64,000 nt of DNA from Clostridia bacterium (GCA_017463105.1 JAFTPU010000003.1:30384-94383); one strand, 5' to 3'; positions 53,735 to 62,458 are shown, counted from the stretch's first letter. Numbers and translations: made by a program. Notes: generated from the sequence alone by a model not told the origin.

Positions 53735-54619
53735 ATGGAAAAGCAAACGCAAACAAACGGAATTCTTACGAAAGCGGAAAACGGAGCGGTACTGACGGCG
53801 GCGGAGGCGGAGGAATTCCGCGCATATAAACGCAAAAAGCGTATCGCGGAGGTGACGGGCGCGCTCGCACGGTCGGAAGCGGGCATAGGAAACGGCGAGG
53901 ACGTACAGCGGGTGTGCGAACGGGCGGTAAGGCTCAGACAGGCGGCGGTGCGGCTTCCGCTTACCAAGCTGAGCATGGCGGCGTATTATCTGAAAACGAG
54001 CGGCGTCAAGCTCGATTGCACCGTGGGCGGCGACGGGGAAACGCTCGCGAAGGTGAAGGCGTACGAGGCGAAGCTCGCCGTGAAACGGGGCGCGGGGGAG
54101 ATAACCGTAGCCGTTACGCCGTCGTTCCTCGATTCCTGCCGTTATAACGAGATCAGGCGGGAACTGAAAAAAGTGCGGCGCGCCGTTGGGCGGGCGACGT
54201 TGAAGGTGCGCATGGAAAAGACCTCGTCGCCGACGACGGTAGCGCGGGTGGCGCGGCTTGCGAGCGACGCCGGCGCGGCGTTTTTCAGCGTGCCGTATTT
54301 TCCCGGCTGCGAACGGATCCGCGTGGATATGACGAACGGCTGTAAGCTGGAGGTATCGGGCGTAAACACGGCGGAGCTGCTTAAAAGCTTGATCGCCGCG
54401 GGCGTGGGACGCGTCGTTACCGAGCGGGCATGGGAGATCTATTCCGAATGGATACGGGAGGCAAACGAGGAACCGATCGCAAGCGAGGTCAAGCCGAAAA
54501 CGGAGGAAAAGCCCGCGTCGGCGCCGACGACCGTCGGAAAATTGCTTGTAACGAGTAAGCCCGATCCCGAAACGGATTACCGTTGCCGATTGGAGGGGTC
54601 GGATCTGAAATTTTTATAA
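53735..54619 (+). CDS. Degenerate deoxyribose-phosphate aldolase (DeoC)-like protein
   Basis: 294 residues. The middle (about residues 75-245) follows the DeoC TIM-barrel pattern: LDCTVGGDGETLAKVKAYEA matches the VCTVIGFP...TKVKAYEA region, then GAGEITVAV, ATLKVRMEKT and a final SGVNTAELLKSLIAAGVGRV. The Schiff-base lysine strand (normally VKTSTG) reads FFSVPYFPG, the second lysine (VKASGGI) reads LEVSGVN, and the proton-relay Asp strand reads VAV, so aldolase activity is unlikely. Flanking charged tails are extra. The ATG at 53735 lacks a clear ribosome-binding site; TTG 53687 is the alternative. Role unknown. Confidence 0.65.
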   Translation: MEKQTQTNGILTKAENGAVLTAAEAEEFRAYKRKKRIAEVTGALARSEAGIGNGEDVQRVCERAVRLRQAAVRLPLTKLSMAAYYLKTSGVKLDCTVGGDGETLAKVKAYEAKLAVKRGAGEITVAVTPSFLDSCRYNEIRRELKKVRRAVGRATLKVRMEKTSSPTTVARVARLASDAGAAFFSVPYFPGCERIRVDMTNGCKLEVSGVNTAELLKSLIAAGVGRVVTERAWEIYSEWIREANEEPIASEVKPKTEEKPASAPTTVGKLLVTSKPDPETDYRCRLEGSDLKFL

Positions 54620-54675
54620 GAGGAGAAAATGCGCCCGCTTTCATAAGGGCGCGTTTTCTTGCATAAAATAGGGAT

Positions 54676-55383
54676 ATGAAACGAACTGTTTTTGCATTTA
54701 TAACGGCGACGATGGCGGCTTTCGTGGCTGCCTTGGGGCTTTGCGTGCGCGTGCTCAGCGCGCCCAAAACGGTGTTTTCGCTTGCGGACGAGGGAATGAA
54801 GATCGTCGTGGACGCGGGGCACGGCGGGATCGACGGCGGGGTGACGGGTATCCGTACGGGCGTAAAGGAAAGCGACGTCAATCTTTCGGTCTCGCTCGTT
54901 TTGAAAGAGGTGCTCGAGGACATGGGCTTCGAGGTGGTCTTGACGCGTAAGACGGAGGGCGGCTTGTACGGCGCGCCGACGAAGGGATTTAAACGGCGGG
55001 ATATGGAAAAGCGAAAAGAGATTATAGAGGAGACCGATCCCGCGCTTGTTATTTCCGTGCATCAGAACCGTTATCCCGCGCAATCGGTGCGCGGCGGACA
55101 GGTGTTTTATCGCAAGGACGATCCGCCGTGCGAGAAGTTTGCGCTTGCGCTTCAGGAGCGACTCAACGGGCTGTACGAGGGCGAGGGCGTGAAAACGCGA
55201 AAAGCGACGGCGGCGGAGTATTATATGCTTGCTTGTACGGACGCGCCGTCGGTGATCGTGGAGTGCGGTTTTTTATCCAATGCGGCGGACGAAAAGCTCC
55301 TGACGGACGCGAGCTGGCAAAGAAAATTAGCGGACGCAATCGCGGCGGGGGTGATGGCGTATCTTTCCGATTCGATCGCGTAA
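54676..55383 (+). CDS. cwlD: N-acetylmuramoyl-L-alanine amidase, CwlD-like
   Basis: 235-residue zinc amidase with an N-terminal signal/anchor segment (about residues 5-28). Amidase_3 motifs: VVDAGHGGIDGGVTG (zinc His49), KESDVNL (zinc Glu), ISVHQN (zinc His) and VIVECGFLSN (catalytic Glu). Length and the single-domain layout match CwlD, which makes muramic-delta-lactam in the spore cortex; this fits the other sporulation genes, though a vegetative amidase is possible. A GGAT-type weak ribosome-binding site precedes the ATG. Confidence 0.85.
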   Translation: MKRTVFAFITATMAAFVAALGLCVRVLSAPKTVFSLADEGMKIVVDAGHGGIDGGVTGIRTGVKESDVNLSVSLVLKEVLEDMGFEVVLTRKTEGGLYGAPTKGFKRRDMEKRKEIIEETDPALVISVHQNRYPAQSVRGGQVFYRKDDPPCEKFALALQERLNGLYEGEGVKTRKATAAEYYMLACTDAPSVIVECGFLSNAADEKLLTDASWQRKLADAIAAGVMAYLSDSIA

Positions 55384-55400
55384 AAAACCCGTCGAATTGC

Positions 55401-55429
55401 TTGTAATTTGACTTCGGTTGTGCTATAAT
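55401..55429 (+). promoter_or_regulatory. Sigma-A promoter of mrnC
   Basis: TTGTAA (55401-55406), 17-bp spacer, extended TGCTATAAT with the -10 at 55424-55429. Confidence 0.78.
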
Positions 55430-55456
55430 AAAGAGAAGAAAAAAATACGGGTGGAT

Positions 55457-55888
55457 ATGGAAACGCAAAAGATGGACAAAACCGCGGCGGCGCAGATCAA
55501 TCCCGTGACGCTCGCATTTTTGGGCGACGCGGTGTATACGCTGTATATACGCGACAGGTTGGTGCGCTCGGGTACGGGCAAAGCGGCGGAGCTTCAGCGC
55601 GCGGCGGCGAAGGTCGTTTCCGCACGCGGGCAAAGCGCGTTTTTGGAACGGGTGTTGCCGCTCTTTACCGAGGAGGAGACGGACGTTTTTCGCAGGGGCA
55701 GAAACGCGAAAAAGGCGACGAAAAGCAAGCATGCGAGCGTAGCGGAATACAGCCGTTCGACGGGCTTCGAGGCGGTGATCGGGTTTTTGTATCTCACGGG
55801 CGAATACGAGCGGATAGGTTATCTTTTCGCACAAGTTGACGAGGAAGAACTGAAAGGACAAGCGGCGGAAAAGGCGTATAAGCCGTAA
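55457..55888 (+). CDS. mrnC: Mini-ribonuclease III
   Basis: 143-residue RNase III-like catalytic domain without a dsRNA-binding domain; it matures 23S rRNA in Firmicutes. Motifs: LAFLGDAVYTLYIRDRLV, KHASVAEYSRSTGFEAVIGFLYL, with the acidic metal ligands in place. The ATG at 55457 is used; a GTG at 55451 is the alternative. rlmB follows 18 bp downstream and sigH after that, the conserved mrnC-rlmB-sigH order. Confidence 0.93.
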   Translation: METQKMDKTAAAQINPVTLAFLGDAVYTLYIRDRLVRSGTGKAAELQRAAAKVVSARGQSAFLERVLPLFTEEETDVFRRGRNAKKATKSKHASVAEYSRSTGFEAVIGFLYLTGEYERIGYLFAQVDEEELKGQAAEKAYKP

Positions 55889-55906
55889 ACGCAAGAGGAA
55901 AAGGAT

Positions 55907-56623
55907 ATGAAAACGGAAGGCAGAAACGCAGTGCTCGAGCTGCTGAAAACGGGAAAAAACATAGACAAGCTGTTGATCGAAAAGGGCGCGCAGGGCTCGG
56001 CTTCGATGATTTTTGCGGAGGCGAGGAAGCGCAATATCCGCGTGCAGTTCGTGGACAAGCAGGTGCTGGATAAAGAGAGCGTTTCCCGTCATCATCAAGG
56101 CGTGATCGCGTTCACGACCGATTACGAATATTACGATCTGGACGAGATCATCGCGGAAAAGAAGAGCGAGAAGGGCGGCTTTATCGTGCTTTGCGACGGA
56201 ATCGAGGACGTGCATAATCTCGGCAGTATCATCCGTGTGGCGGAGTGCGCGGGCGCGGACGGCGTGGTGATCCCCAAATCGGGCAGTGCGTCGGTGACGG
56301 AAAGCGTGATCCGTATTTCCGCGGGCGCGGCGGAGCATATGAAGGTGGCGAAGGTGCCGAATCTGAACCAAGCGGTCGAAACGTTGCAGAAGAACGGCTA
56401 TTGGGTGTACGCGCTCGAGGCCGGCGGCGAGGACATATACAAGGAAAAATTCGAGGGTAACGTAGCCCTTGTCGTCGGCGGCGAGGACAGCGGCGTGAAG
56501 CGGTTGACGAAAGAGAAATGCGACAAGATATTGTCGTTGCCCTTGCAAGGCAAGGTCAATTCCCTCAACGCGTCGGTGGCGCTGGGCATCGCGGCGTACG
56601 AGGTAGTACGCAATCGTTTATAA
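55907..56623 (+). CDS. rlmB: 23S rRNA (guanosine-2'-O-)-methyltransferase RlmB-like (SpoU family)
   Basis: 238-residue SPOUT methyltransferase. An N-terminal substrate-binding domain (EGRNAVLELLKTGKN) precedes the knot: LCDGIEDVHNLGSIIRVAECAGADGV, VVGGEDSGVKRL and LPLQGKVNSLNASVALGIAAYE. AGGAAAAGGA lies before the ATG. The exact target may be 23S G2251 or another 2'-O site. The stop abuts a heptamer repeat. Confidence 0.92.
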   Translation: MKTEGRNAVLELLKTGKNIDKLLIEKGAQGSASMIFAEARKRNIRVQFVDKQVLDKESVSRHHQGVIAFTTDYEYYDLDEIIAEKKSEKGGFIVLCDGIEDVHNLGSIIRVAECAGADGVVIPKSGSASVTESVIRISAGAAEHMKVAKVPNLNQAVETLQKNGYWVYALEAGGEDIYKEKFEGNVALVVGGEDSGVKRLTKEKCDKILSLPLQGKVNSLNASVALGIAAYEVVRNRL

Positions 56624-56693
56624 ATGTAAAATGTAAAATGCAGAATGCAAAATGATTGAATAATTTATAAATTTTACCGCAATTTTGCATTTA
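56624..56693 (+). repeat. Heptamer-repeat palindromic element, copy 4 (rlmB/sigH)
   Basis: Four units (ATGTAAA, ATGTAAA, ATGCAGA, ATGCAAA) abut the rlmB stop, followed by ATGATTGAATAATTT and a right end, TTTTACCGCAATTTTGCATTT, complementary to the left. A triloop palindrome (TTTCAC-gta-GTGAAA, 56707-56721) follows before sigH. Confidence 0.8.
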
Positions 56694-56766
56694 TCGGAAA
56701 CTTCACTTTCACGTAGTGAAAAATTCACTGGAATTTCGCTTTTAATGAGAAACGGAGAGATAAATT

Positions 56767-57357
56767 ATGCGCGAGGTACGGGCAACGGACGAAGCGCTTG
56801 CGCTACGGGCGCAAGAGGGCGACAGTACGGCGGAACAGGAATTGCTGTTGCGCTATACGAAGCTCGTCCGTTATCACGCGCGACGGTATTTCCTTGTCGG
56901 CGGGGAGGCGGAGGACCTTATTCAGGAAGGCATGATCGGTCTGTTTCAGGCGATCCGCGGCTACAGACCCAAGGCGGAGGGCGGACAGAATTTCAAAAAC
57001 TTCGCCCACATGTGCGTGGGGCGGCAGATCATCGACGCAGTGAAAAAGGCGACGAGTAAGAAAAATCAGCCGCTCAACGATTACGTTTCCGTGGCGGACA
57101 CCGAAACGTTGCTTTCCGATTCCGACCCCGACGAGATACTCATATCCGCCGAGGACAGGCGCGCGCTGGAGGACATGATGAGCCGCGTGCTGACGGACAC
57201 CGAGTTCAAGGTGTTCACGGTGTATATGAACGGCGCGAGCTGCGCGGAGATCTGCGAGATCACGGGCAAGACGCAAAAGAGCGTGGACAACGCCGTACAG
57301 CGCAGTAAACGCAAGCTGGTGCAGGCGTTGCGGCGCAAGGCAAACGACGAAAGATAA
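56767..57357 (+). CDS. sigH: RNA polymerase sigma factor SigH (Spo0H)
   Basis: 196-residue sigma factor for the transition to stationary phase and early sporulation. Region 2 contains RYFLVGGEAEDLIQEGMIGLFQAIRGY-type sequence and FAHMCVGRQIIDAVKKATSKK, followed by PLNDYVSV, which is characteristic of SigH. Region 4 ends with GKTQKSVDNAVQRSKRKL. GGAGAG lies before the ATG. It follows mrnC-rlmB, as in Bacillus, though rae1 (yacP) is missing. Confidence 0.95.
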   Translation: MREVRATDEALALRAQEGDSTAEQELLLRYTKLVRYHARRYFLVGGEAEDLIQEGMIGLFQAIRGYRPKAEGGQNFKNFAHMCVGRQIIDAVKKATSKKNQPLNDYVSVADTETLLSDSDPDEILISAEDRRALEDMMSRVLTDTEFKVFTVYMNGASCAEICEITGKTQKSVDNAVQRSKRKLVQALRRKANDER

Positions 57358-57369
57358 CGGAGGAGAAAT

Positions 57370-59148
57370 ATGGCGTATCTGGCATTATACCGTGCGTTCA
57401 GACCGACGACGCTCGACGGCGTCGTGCGGCAGGAGCACGTCGTCACCGTACTTAAAAATCAGATCGCGACGGGCAGGATCGGGCACGCGTATCTGTTTTG
57501 CGGACCGCGCGGTACGGGGAAAACGAGTATTGCGAAAATTTTTGCGGCGGCGATCAATTGCGAAGATCCGAAAAACGGCTCCGCTTGCGGGAAATGCGCG
57601 GCGTGCAAAGCGCTTGCCGATCCGTCCAATCTCGATATTTCCGAGATCGACGCGGCGTCGAACAACGGCGTCGACGAAATGCGCGACCTTCGGGAAAAGG
57701 TGCAGTATCCGCCCGTGGCGTGCCGATACAAAGTGTATATCATCGACGAGGTGCATATGCTTTCGCCCGGGGCGTTCAACGCGCTTTTGAAAACGTTGGA
57801 GGAGCCGCCCGCGCACGCGGTGTTTATCCTTGCGACGACCGAGGCGGCGAAGATCCCCGCGACCATTCTTTCGCGGTGTATGCGCTTCGATTTCAAGCTT
57901 ATTCCCCAAGCCGACCTCGAGGAACGGCTCCGATTCGTATTCGACAAGATCGGTAAAAAGTACGAGGCGGAGGCGATCTCCGCGATCGCTCGCGCGGGCG
58001 CGGGAAGCGTGCGCGATATGCTGTCGATCGCCGATACCTGCGTGAGTTATTCGAGCGGTGCGCTCACTTACGCGGACGTGACGGCGGTGCTGGGCGGCGC
58101 GGATTTTTCGGGCGTGGCAAACTTTTGCGAGGCGGTGCTTTGCGGCGACGGCGGCAGAGCGTTCGAAAGCGCGGAAAAATTTTTGTCCGCGGGTAAAAGC
58201 GTGGGCGTGCTGATCAAGGATATCATGAATTTCTTCAATTCCTGTGCGGTGGCGAAGCTTTGCCGCGACGGGAAAAACATACTCGCGCTTCCCGACGAGT
58301 CGTACGCGGAGGTGGAGCGGATCGCGAAAACCGCCGACCCGCACGCGTTGCTCCGCGCGACGGAGATATTTGCGGAAGTGGAGCAGTCGGTGAAATATTC
58401 CGCGTCCCCGCGTGTGCTGTTCGAGACGGCGGTGTTGAAAGCGAGTATGCCGAAAACCGATTACGATATCGAGGCGTTGCTTGCGCGTATCTCCGCGTTG
58501 GAAAAGGCGATCGAAACGGGCGTAGTCGTGCAAAACGAAGGGGGCAGGGTCGAGACGAACGCGAGCGCGGCGGAAAAAGCCGTCGCCGTCGAGCCCAAGG
58601 AGACCGTGCCTTCGAAGGAAGAATACGACGAGCCCGAATACGGGAGCGTGGGGTACGAAGAAGCGCCGCCCGACGAGGAAGAGACGGGCGGAAACGTGTA
58701 CTTCGATTCGAGCTTTACGCCTGTGCCGCCCGTAAAAAAAGAGCCGCCGAAAGCGGCGGAGATCGCTCCGCCCGAAAGGGAAAAGGAAACGAAAGCGGCG
58801 GTAAGCTCCGTACGTACCGCGCCGATCGGGGACGCGAAGGCGACGTTCGGCACGTTTTTGAGATATTTACGGAAAACGGGCAAGAGCGGCGTGGTATTCG
58901 CGATCTGTATGGATCTCGATTACGCGTACGAGGGGGATACTTTCGTGCTGTACACGGAAAGCGAGACGATCTACCGTTCGCTTTCCAAGCCCGAGCATTA
59001 CGCGTTGATCCGCGATTCGTTCGCGGGGGTGGGGATTTCGGAAAGCGGTTTTGCGGTGCGCCTCAAGGGCAAGCAATCGGACGATTTCAATAAACGCGTC
59101 GAAGAACTCAAAGAGACGTTCGGCGGCGTGAAGATCGAAATAAAATAA
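57370..59148 (+). CDS. dnaX: DNA polymerase III subunit gamma/tau
   Basis: 592-residue clamp-loader ATPase. Walker A is GPRGTGKTS at residues 45-53; four zinc-binding cysteines lie in the stretch of about 65-83 (CGKCAACKAL); Walker B/DExx is YIIDEVHMLSPGAFNALLKTLEE. The tail from about residue 390 is acidic and proline-rich, followed by a C-terminal polymerase-binding domain (FGTFLRYLRKTGKSGVVFAI). It starts 12 bp after sigH with GGAGG, and ybaB and recR follow, the conserved dnaX-ybaB-recR group. Confidence 0.97.
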   Translation: MAYLALYRAFRPTTLDGVVRQEHVVTVLKNQIATGRIGHAYLFCGPRGTGKTSIAKIFAAAINCEDPKNGSACGKCAACKALADPSNLDISEIDAASNNGVDEMRDLREKVQYPPVACRYKVYIIDEVHMLSPGAFNALLKTLEEPPAHAVFILATTEAAKIPATILSRCMRFDFKLIPQADLEERLRFVFDKIGKKYEAEAISAIARAGAGSVRDMLSIADTCVSYSSGALTYADVTAVLGGADFSGVANFCEAVLCGDGGRAFESAEKFLSAGKSVGVLIKDIMNFFNSCAVAKLCRDGKNILALPDESYAEVERIAKTADPHALLRATEIFAEVEQSVKYSASPRVLFETAVLKASMPKTDYDIEALLARISALEKAIETGVVVQNEGGRVETNASAAEKAVAVEPKETVPSKEEYDEPEYGSVGYEEAPPDEEETGGNVYFDSSFTPVPPVKKEPPKAAEIAPPEREKETKAAVSSVRTAPIGDAKATFGTFLRYLRKTGKSGVVFAICMDLDYAYEGDTFVLYTESETIYRSLSKPEHYALIRDSFAGVGISESGFAVRLKGKQSDDFNKRVEELKETFGGVKIEIK

Positions 59149-59175
59149 AAAAGAAAGATCGGAGGAAAAACGAAA

Positions 59176-59508
59176 ATGGCAGGATTCAAAGGCGGAAACG
59201 GCGGAATGCAGAATCTGATGCGTCAGGCGCAGAAGATGCAGGAAGAGATGGAAAAGACGGCGGAGCTTTTAGACGATTGGGAGATCGTCGGCACGGCGGC
59301 GAGCGAAGCGGTGGTCGTGTATATGAACGCGAAGAAGATCATCAACGGTATCGAGCTGGACGAAAGCGTCGTCGATCCCACGGACGTGGAAATGCTGGAG
59401 GACCTTATCATGGCGGCGATCAACGACGGTTACGCAAAAGCCGATAAAGTTTACGAGGAAAAAATGGGCAAGTACGGCGACATGGGTGCGCTCGGCGGAA
59501 TGCTTTGA
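59176..59508 (+). CDS. ybaB: YbaB/EbfC family nucleoid-associated protein
   Basis: 110-residue dimeric DNA-binding protein. The typical N-terminal glycine/methionine-rich start (GGNGGMQNLMRQAQKMQEEM) and the segment DVEMLEDLIMAAINDGYAKA are present. GGAGG lies before the ATG, 27 bp after dnaX. It is thought to work with RecR/DnaX in repair or nucleoid structure. It is separated from recR by 275 bp of repeats, unusual for this group. Confidence 0.93.
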   Translation: MAGFKGGNGGMQNLMRQAQKMQEEMEKTAELLDDWEIVGTAASEAVVVYMNAKKIINGIELDESVVDPTDVEMLEDLIMAAINDGYAKADKVYEEKMGKYGDMGALGGML

Positions 59509-59511
59509 TAA

Positions 59512-59550
59512 GTGCAAAATGCAGAATACAAAATGATGGGATGATTTTAC
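59512..59550 (+). repeat. Heptamer-repeat element, copy 5 (degenerate, after ybaB)
   Basis: GTGCAAA, ATGCAGA, ATACAAA, ATGATGG, then GATGATTTTAC, starting three bases after the ybaB stop. It is a diverged copy of the elements at 18188, 19174, 26994 and 56624. Confidence 0.65.
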
Positions 59551-59580
59551 ACCCCCTCCGCCTCGTTGCGTTCGGCATCA

Positions 59581-59717
59581 CCCCCCCCCCCCTTGTGCGG
59601 GAGAAGGCACTCCTTCCACCGCTAACGCGGTCCCCTTCCCTCTAAGAGGGAGGCATAAAGGCTCCCGTCTTGCCTTCCGTCAAGGCTCCCTCCCCGAGGG
59701 AGCTGTCACGAAGTGAC
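59581..59717. repeat. C12 tract and palindromic repeat (GAGGGAG-type) before recR
   Basis: A run of 12 C (59581-59592) is followed by short palindromes: ACCGC/GCGGT, GCTCCCTC-ccc-GAGGGAGC (59685-59703) and GTCAC-gaa-GTGAC (59705-59717), then CGAGGGAG. This CTCCCTC/GAGGGAG type of repeat occurs widely in gut Firmicutes intergenic regions. No gene is seen in 59551-59783. Confidence 0.75.
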
Positions 59718-59783
59718 CGAGGGAGTCGCTTTGCGTCAAATCGAGGGCGTAGAAAAACGAAAATTATAATAAAAAGGTACTGA

Positions 59784-60377
59784 ATGGACATTTTTATCGA
59801 ACCGATCGGAAAGCTCGTCAACGAGTTTTCCAAATTGCCCGGGGTGGGCAAAAAAACGGCGCAACGTTACGCCTATAAAGTGATCGATATGCCCGAGGCG
59901 GAGGCGCGCGCTTTCGCCGACGCCATAATCGGCGTGAAACGCAAGGTCAGATATTGCAAGGTCTGCGGCAACTTCACCGAAGAGGACGAATGCGCTATCT
60001 GCCGCATGCGCGATAAAAGCGTGATCTGCGTGGTCAAAGAGCCCAAGGACGTCGCGGCGATCGAAAAGCTTCGCGAATTCAAGGGCGTATATCACGTTTT
60101 GCACGGCGTGATCGATCCCCTCGCGGGGGTCGGTCCGAACGATATTCGCATACGCGAGCTTCTCGCCCGAATCCAAGAGGGCGGCGTAAAAGAGGTGATC
60201 GTGGCGACCAATCCCGACGTATCGGGCGACGCGACGGCGATGTATATCGCAAAGCTCGTCAAGCCGCTGGACGTGACGGTGACGCGGCTTGCGCACGGTA
60301 TTCCCGTCGGTTCGGAGATCGAATACACCGACGACGTGACGCTTGCCCGCGCGTTTGTGGAACGTAATACTATTTAA
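59784..60377 (+). CDS. recR: Recombination protein RecR
   Basis: 197-residue member of the RecFOR pathway. A helix-hairpin-helix ([15 protein letters not shown]) at residues 16-31 precedes a four-cysteine zinc finger (Cys58, 61, 70, 73), and a Toprim domain follows ([14 protein letters not shown]-like start, then [15 protein letters not shown]). The ATG at 59784 has AAAAGG ahead. Its gene RecF partner is at 9.3 kb. It ends in a palindromic terminator. Confidence 0.96.
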   Translation: MDIFIEPIGKLVNEFSKLPGVGKKTAQRYAYKVIDMPEAEARAFADAIIGVKRKVRYCKVCGNFTEEDECAICRMRDKSVICVVKEPKDVAAIEKLREFKGVYHVLHGVIDPLAGVGPNDIRIRELLARIQEGGVKEVIVATNPDVSGDATAMYIAKLVKPLDVTVTRLAHGIPVGSEIEYTDDVTLARAFVERNTI

Positions 60378-60391
60378 CGAAAGCACAAAAT

Positions 60392-60421
60392 AAAAATCCC
60401 AACCGATCGGTTGGGATTTTT
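60392..60421. terminator. Palindromic terminator after recR
   Basis: Perfect 15-bp self-complementary arms (60392-60406 with 60407-60421; AAAAATCCCAACCGA and its complement). The right arm is repeated exactly at 60773-60787. Confidence 0.85.
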
Positions 60422-60787
60422 AGCGGAGAATTTACACTTTGGTAAAAGTGCAAGCATCGCATTTGACCAGTCAAATGCAAATGGGCTAAGCCCAAACCCT
60501 TATACAAACAGAAAGAGCAAACACACCAAGATGAAAATCTTGTATGTCTGCTCTTTTTCTGTTGGTTTTAGTTTAGAGTTATGAGGCTCGCGAGTTGCTC
60601 TGCAACTCTTTCGCCGTTATGAATTTGCTGCGCAAATGTTATGATATGATTGCCCTTGCAGCTTAAAATTTGGCGAAGCCAATCATAGCTATTCGGAGCA
60701 TATCATAACTCATAACTTGCCCGTAAGGGCAATCATAGCTTAGCGTGATTTGTCTGTTAAGGACATCCGCTGTCGGTTGGGATTTTT
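60407..60787. mobile_element. Palindrome-rich segment bounded by a 15-bp direct repeat
   Basis: TCGGTTGGGATTTTT occurs at 60407-60421 and 60773-60787. Between them lie 351 AT-rich bases with many hairpins: a long stem (60507-60519 with 60549-60563), triloop palindromes 60592-60608, 60623-60637 and 60670-60682, and 60717-60732 with a loop of four. Repeated TTATGA/TCATAA words join them. There is no coding frame. It looks like a small non-autonomous insertion or a duplication product splitting recR from its former downstream sequence. Confidence 0.55.
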
Positions 60788-60802
60788 CTTATACGTTACG
60801 CC

Positions 60803-62317
60803 TTAATAATCGTAATTGTTACTATCGTCGGAAGAGCTGCCGTCGCTCGAGGACGAAGTTTCCGTCGCGTAGCCGAGCTTTGCGGCTTTCTTCGCCGCTT
60901 TGATCTGCTTGCGGAGCTTTCTTCTGAGTCTGCCGTAGTAGAAGATCACGAACAGGAACAGCACGATTGCCACTACGAACGATACGATCGAGCCGGATAC
61001 AAAGCTTACGTCGATCATGCTCATCATACCGACCATTTCTTCTACTTCGGCTGCGCTCATACCCATAGACATAAGCGTGTCGGGATTTGTGAACGCAGAG
61101 AATGCCGCAGAGGGAAGAAGTACGAGCACGAGGCAAGGCAACCAACCGAGCAGGATAGGAAGCTTCAATTTGATTGCGTTGTTCTTCGCACCGAGTTTAA
61201 CCAAAATTTTAAGGATGAGGTACGCCCACGTGAAGAAGGTGAAGAGGATCACGTATGCAAGTGCCTGCATAACCATTGCGATGGAGTCAACCATTTCCTG
61301 ATCCGCGCCCAATTCTTCCATGATCATGTCGCGGATTTTGGTTTTAAGCTGTTCAACTGAATTGCCTTGGCTGTCGCCGCTCTCTTCCGCCGAGCTGCTC
61401 GCCGTATATGTAACTTTTACGGGTGCGATTGCAACGCTACCTTCGTTTTCACTTTCGCCTTCCGATTCGTTCATTACCTGCAACAGCACGTCTGCAAGGA
61501 CTTCGTCAAGGTTGATTTCGCCTTCTTCGTTGGCGATCTCCGTCAACATTTCTTCAATTTCTGCGCGGAGCTCTTCTTCGTCTTCCTCGCTAAGCTGCAT
61601 ATCTTCAAATTCGGGATAATCGTCTTTGAGGTCTTCAAGCTTGCCCATAGCCTCTTGGACCATATTGACTACGTCGTCGGAGATTTCTTCCACGCCTACG
61701 CCGCTTTCAAGCTTAGCCATAACGTCGTTAAGGCTGTTGTCGATGAAAGCGTCCATATCCGTTCTTTCGAAAATATCGTCCACTTCGCTTTCGTCGAATT
61801 CTTCGCCGAGCGTGGTCTTGATTTGCGTGCGGACTTCGGATTTTACCTTTTGCTTTGCCATCGCTTTCGTCGCGTTGGTAATAATTTGCGTCATCGGCTC
61901 GTAAATGGTGTCTACGAGGTTGTCGATGATGTTGCCGAGCAAGGTTTCCACTGCCTCCGTCGAATCGCCCGAAAGGGAGCCCAAAAGGTCAGCCGTTTTC
62001 AGTTCGATGCTGATTTTCAGCGTGATACCGTCGCCTACTATTTCCTCGATCTGATCTTGGATCTCTTCCTGCTCGGAAGTCAAAAGTTCGTCGTCAGAGT
62101 TTTCTTCGTCGGAGCTTTCTTCGTCGGAGCTTTCTTCACTGCTACCGTCTTGCATCATATCGCCCATCATCGTTCCGACCGTTTCAGCGTTTAAGGTGTA
62201 AGCAAGCTCCACCTTCCAGAACGGCATAAAGAAATATGCCACGATCGAAAGAATGCAAAGGACGGAAATGATCAAATTGCAGATAGCAATTTTCTTTTTC
62301 AAAGGGTTCTTTGCCAT
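60803..62317 (-). CDS. Acidic membrane protein of unknown function
   Basis: 504 residues. One N-terminal transmembrane helix (about residues 10-33) leads to a long, very acidic, helix-rich extracytoplasmic region with a Ser/Glu/Asp run (about 58-78) encoded by 15-bp tandem repeats. Three further transmembrane helices lie at about residues 355-470, then a basic stretch and a serine-rich C-terminus (SSSSDGSSSDDSNNYDY). No enzymatic motif. The ATG at 62317 follows a GGAGG site. Possibly an envelope stress or adhesion protein, but this is a guess. Confidence 0.7.
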   Translation of the reverse strand: MAKNPLKKKIAICNLIISVLCILSIVAYFFMPFWKVELAYTLNAETVGTMMGDMMQDGSSEESSDEESSDEENSDDELLTSEQEEIQDQIEEIVGDGITLKISIELKTADLLGSLSGDSTEAVETLLGNIIDNLVDTIYEPMTQIITNATKAMAKQKVKSEVRTQIKTTLGEEFDESEVDDIFERTDMDAFIDNSLNDVMAKLESGVGVEEISDDVVNMVQEAMGKLEDLKDDYPEFEDMQLSEEDEEELRAEIEEMLTEIANEEGEINLDEVLADVLLQVMNESEGESENEGSVAIAPVKVTYTASSSAEESGDSQGNSVEQLKTKIRDMIMEELGADQEMVDSIAMVMQALAYVILFTFFTWAYLILKILVKLGAKNNAIKLKLPILLGWLPCLVLVLLPSAAFSAFTNPDTLMSMGMSAAEVEEMVGMMSMIDVSFVSGSIVSFVVAIVLFLFVIFYYGRLRRKLRKQIKAAKKAAKLGYATETSSSSDGSSSDDSNNYDY

Positions 62318-62375
62318 TATAATAATACCTCCACATACGCGCGCCCGCGTTTCATTATTTTATCACGTAATTATC

Positions 62376-62404
62376 ATTTTAGCACTATAACGCGCAAAAG
62401 TCAA
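62376..62404 (-). promoter_or_regulatory. Sigma-A promoter of the acidic membrane protein gene
   Basis: Leftward TTGACT (62404-62399), 17-bp spacer, TAAAAT (62381-62376). Confidence 0.82.
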
Positions 62405-62458
62405 CGAATTTTGTTGAATTGGTAAATAATAACTCAAAAAAATTCGTTTTTTTTCGCT

